A stretch of 64,000 bases of DNA from contig NC_064435.1 in assembly GCF_023343835.1 (NCBI RefSeq), positions 64,738,134 to 64,802,133 on the forward strand, read 5' to 3'. This document shows positions 61,697 through 64,000 of this stretch, piece after piece. Every line of letters begins with the position of its first letter. The stretch's first letter is position 1. Position numbers and translations under genes: made by a program. The notes beneath the pieces were generated by a model. That model did no database searches. It had not been told where the DNA came from and saw nothing but the letters and a program-made list of their open reading frames with translations. The DNA comes from Lagopus muta (taxonomy: Eukaryota > Chordata > Aves > Galliformes > Phasianidae).

Positions 61697-64000
61697 AATA
61701 GTAATCAGGCAGCAAATTTGGCACATCCACTCGCTTTCTTTTTCTTTTTTTTTTTTTCCATTATTAACCCAATTCCAAATTAGTCAAATCACTACATTTT
61801 TATTTTATAATAAAGAGGTTGTAGAAAGAGATTGCCATAGTAGAAATCATAAGCAATCAGAAAAGAAAAAGTACCATCAGAAAGCAGGACAAAGAACAAG
61901 TAAACAACATCAAATAGAACAAGGAAAACTATTTACACTGTTTTCTTTTCCGTTACAAACTATTTTCCTCCCCAAAGCCGACAACCAGAAATAATATCAC
62001 TAATGCACATCTTTCTGTGATCTAGCAATGGAAGTAAACGTGCATTGAAGTTTAGCTATCATTTTTATCTCTGCTGCCTTAGCTCATTAAAACATCTTTC
62101 ATCCATCCCAACCACCCGTACTTCACTAAAAACGTCTTTAAAATGATTGCCCTTGCTCATGTAAAAGTTCTAAGATACTTATGGGTTTTGTTTTATAGGT
62201 CTCGGTTTTTATCCAAGCACAGATGAAGTAACCTTTGAAGATCAGATCACATGGAGAGTATAGTTAATTAAGTACTTTATTACTAAGAAACTTGCGAATA
62301 AAACCCAAGTAAATCAACAGATGTTTCACAAAGGAAAAACGCAAATATTGGAAAAGGTACTCCAGTTCTTTCCATCTACATCCCATTTTTAAGAACTGCA
62401 ATTTTGGAATGGGGGGAAACAGGGAAGAATCATTAAAAGGTTTCAAAATTCTGATCTTTCTGATAGATTCTATTAACTGCAATTCTTGATTATTCAGTAT
62501 GTGGTAATAAAACATCTGAACTCTGAAACATTTTTATCAGCTCCTTTCCTGTATGTAGTTTTGACTCCTGATTTTGATGGTGTTCAAAAACAGTGAGTTA
62601 CAAGAAGTAGCAAATAGCTTAAAATCCTTGATTTGCAAAGTCTTTCTTGCATATCAGTGTGCAAGTCACCTAGTATTCTACTCTAGATTTTTTATTTATT
62701 TTTTTTTTTTTGCATGACAAACAATCCAAATTTCTTTCTTATTCATAGAAAACTCAGTCTCACAAACCTGACACTATTTTCATTTGTATTAAATGTTCCA
62801 GAAGATCTTTGGCTCTACTTCCATTTCTACATACTAAAATAGGAATTAAAAATTCTCTAAACTGTGTTTTTCCTTACAATACCTTAGGAAAGTAGGCAAG
62901 TATGTGGGTTTTATCAGATTTGAAATTCAGACTAGAAAACAAATAATTACATTTGTCTCATTTCTCTGGAATTTCAAGCTGCTTGAAATTCCCAGATAAA
63001 ATAAGAACTGAAATAGTAATATAGGCCATACTCTTGCTGCAGAACAGGCTTACCACTCTGGCAAATTGAATAGAAGACAAAATGAATACATGTGTTGTAG
63101 GACAATTTGAGATTTTGTTAAATACTTGTTCATTTCTTCTCTACTTATACTCTAGCTAATTAAGACTGGCATGACCCTAAGAACACACTTCCAGATATCC
63201 CATGAATACAGGATAAGAAAGAAAATAAGTAAATAAGAAATAAAAATAAATCAATCAAATAATAAATTAAGCCTCACATCCAACGACTGCGAAACTGTCA
63301 GCAGATCATTACTGATGGTGAAGAGAACAAAACTAGCAGGTCTGAGCCAGTGGCCATGTTTTGGACAAGAGCTATAAGCACTGGCTTCTGTTCCACATGC
63401 TGCTCTGGGAGGCTCTAGGGCACTGCAAAACCAGCCTGCCGGAACATACTATCATTTGTGGTCTGTCGGACGCAATCAGTTGCGGCACAGAGAAACTGCT
63501 TATGAAGAAAAGCATGTATGTGTTCTGGGCTTTTTCAGCCTGCTCTGAGGTACAGGTATCAAGCACGGGTATGCCACTTTGCTTTCACTCTGCAATGTAA
63601 CCGTCATGAAAAGGGCCTTGTGTAGTTGATATAAGACAGCAAACAGCTCTAAATCCAAGGTACATACATAGAAAATTGTTTAATAGTGATCTACAATAAA
63701 ATACAAAGTCTTGCACCTAAGCAAGAGATGCAACCTCAAGGAATGACTGCAGAATTCACCATATATTAAAAAACAATTTTGGGAAATCTCACTTTGTAAA
63801 GCAGAAGGTGATTTCTCTACCAGCATCCTGTGAAGCCACCTCAGAGTGGAAAACTAAGTGAGACAGGCACAGTGAGCAGAAGGGGCTGAGCAGGCCTGGT
63901 GAGGCTTCAGTCACTATGGAGAGCTCAGCTCCCCAGCACTGCAAAAGCCCAGCAAGTCCAGTGTAGCCAGAGGGCACACAGCTGCTGCTGGCATTAAGAG

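Larger units (their letters stand above)
53613..64000 (-). other. RPRD1A: last intron of RPRD1A, at least 10.4 kb
   Basis: No match to the preceding RPRD1A exon (ADFLRCQKEALAEKEHKLE-like) was found on the - strand up to the window end, so the intron probably runs past 64,000. It is AT-rich and free of recognisable CR1. It has a 38-base A run (57,081-57,118), a 24-base G run (61,673-61,696), an (AAT)n run near 55,331 and a C/T-rich block at about 58,750-59,480. Two candidate exons are listed separately. Confidence 0.7.

Noticed and set aside
1-64000. tRNA, rRNA, CRISPR arrays, bacterial operons or phage genes
   Set aside because: None seen. Repeats are CR1, LTR or simple repeats, and the genes are spliced vertebrate genes.

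Overview
This window is vertebrate nuclear DNA and almost certainly comes from a bird, most plausibly a galliform. It is AT-rich and gene-poor, coding sequence is split by GT-AG introns, and it carries many copies of the avian CR1 retroposon 3' region, with tails related to the ATTCTATGAT repeat. No bacterial-type operon, CRISPR array, rRNA or tRNA was seen. Most open reading frames longer than 60 codons are chance frames in non-coding DNA or translations of CR1 copies.

Layout. Positions 1 to about 40,470 are intergenic, with CR1 fragments, one probable solo LTR nested inside a CR1, one older CR1-like element and several simple repeats. A CpG island at about 40,480-40,900 is the promoter and first exons of the C18orf21 orthologue (an RNase MRP-associated protein, also called RMP24). 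The gene runs on the + strand in five coding exons to 45,486, and the joined CDS is 657 nt (218 aa plus stop). Exon 2 is only 23 nt and is followed by what looks like a GC-AG intron. That intron also holds an inverted pair of CR1 copies.

Tail to tail with it, on the - strand, lies the terminal coding exon of RPRD1A (53,463-53,612). Its probable long 3' UTR reaches towards an overlapping pair of poly(A) signals near 48,417-48,427. The rest of the window, to 64,000, is the last RPRD1A intron. No other RPRD1A exon was found, so that intron exceeds 10.3 kb. Two intervals inside it are bracketed by good splice signals on the RPRD1A strand: a 30-nt in-frame candidate microexon and a 165-nt candidate exon. 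I could not assign either to a known protein.

The order C18orf21 (+) then RPRD1A (-) agrees with human 18q12.2 as I remember it, where GALNT1 lies upstream of C18orf21. The first 40 kb would then be the GALNT1-C18orf21 interval. I found no wholly new biological system. The most checkable unusual points are the GC-AG intron with its 23-nt exon, the candidate RPRD1A microexon, the orphan splice-bracketed exon and the LTR with a visible target-site duplication.
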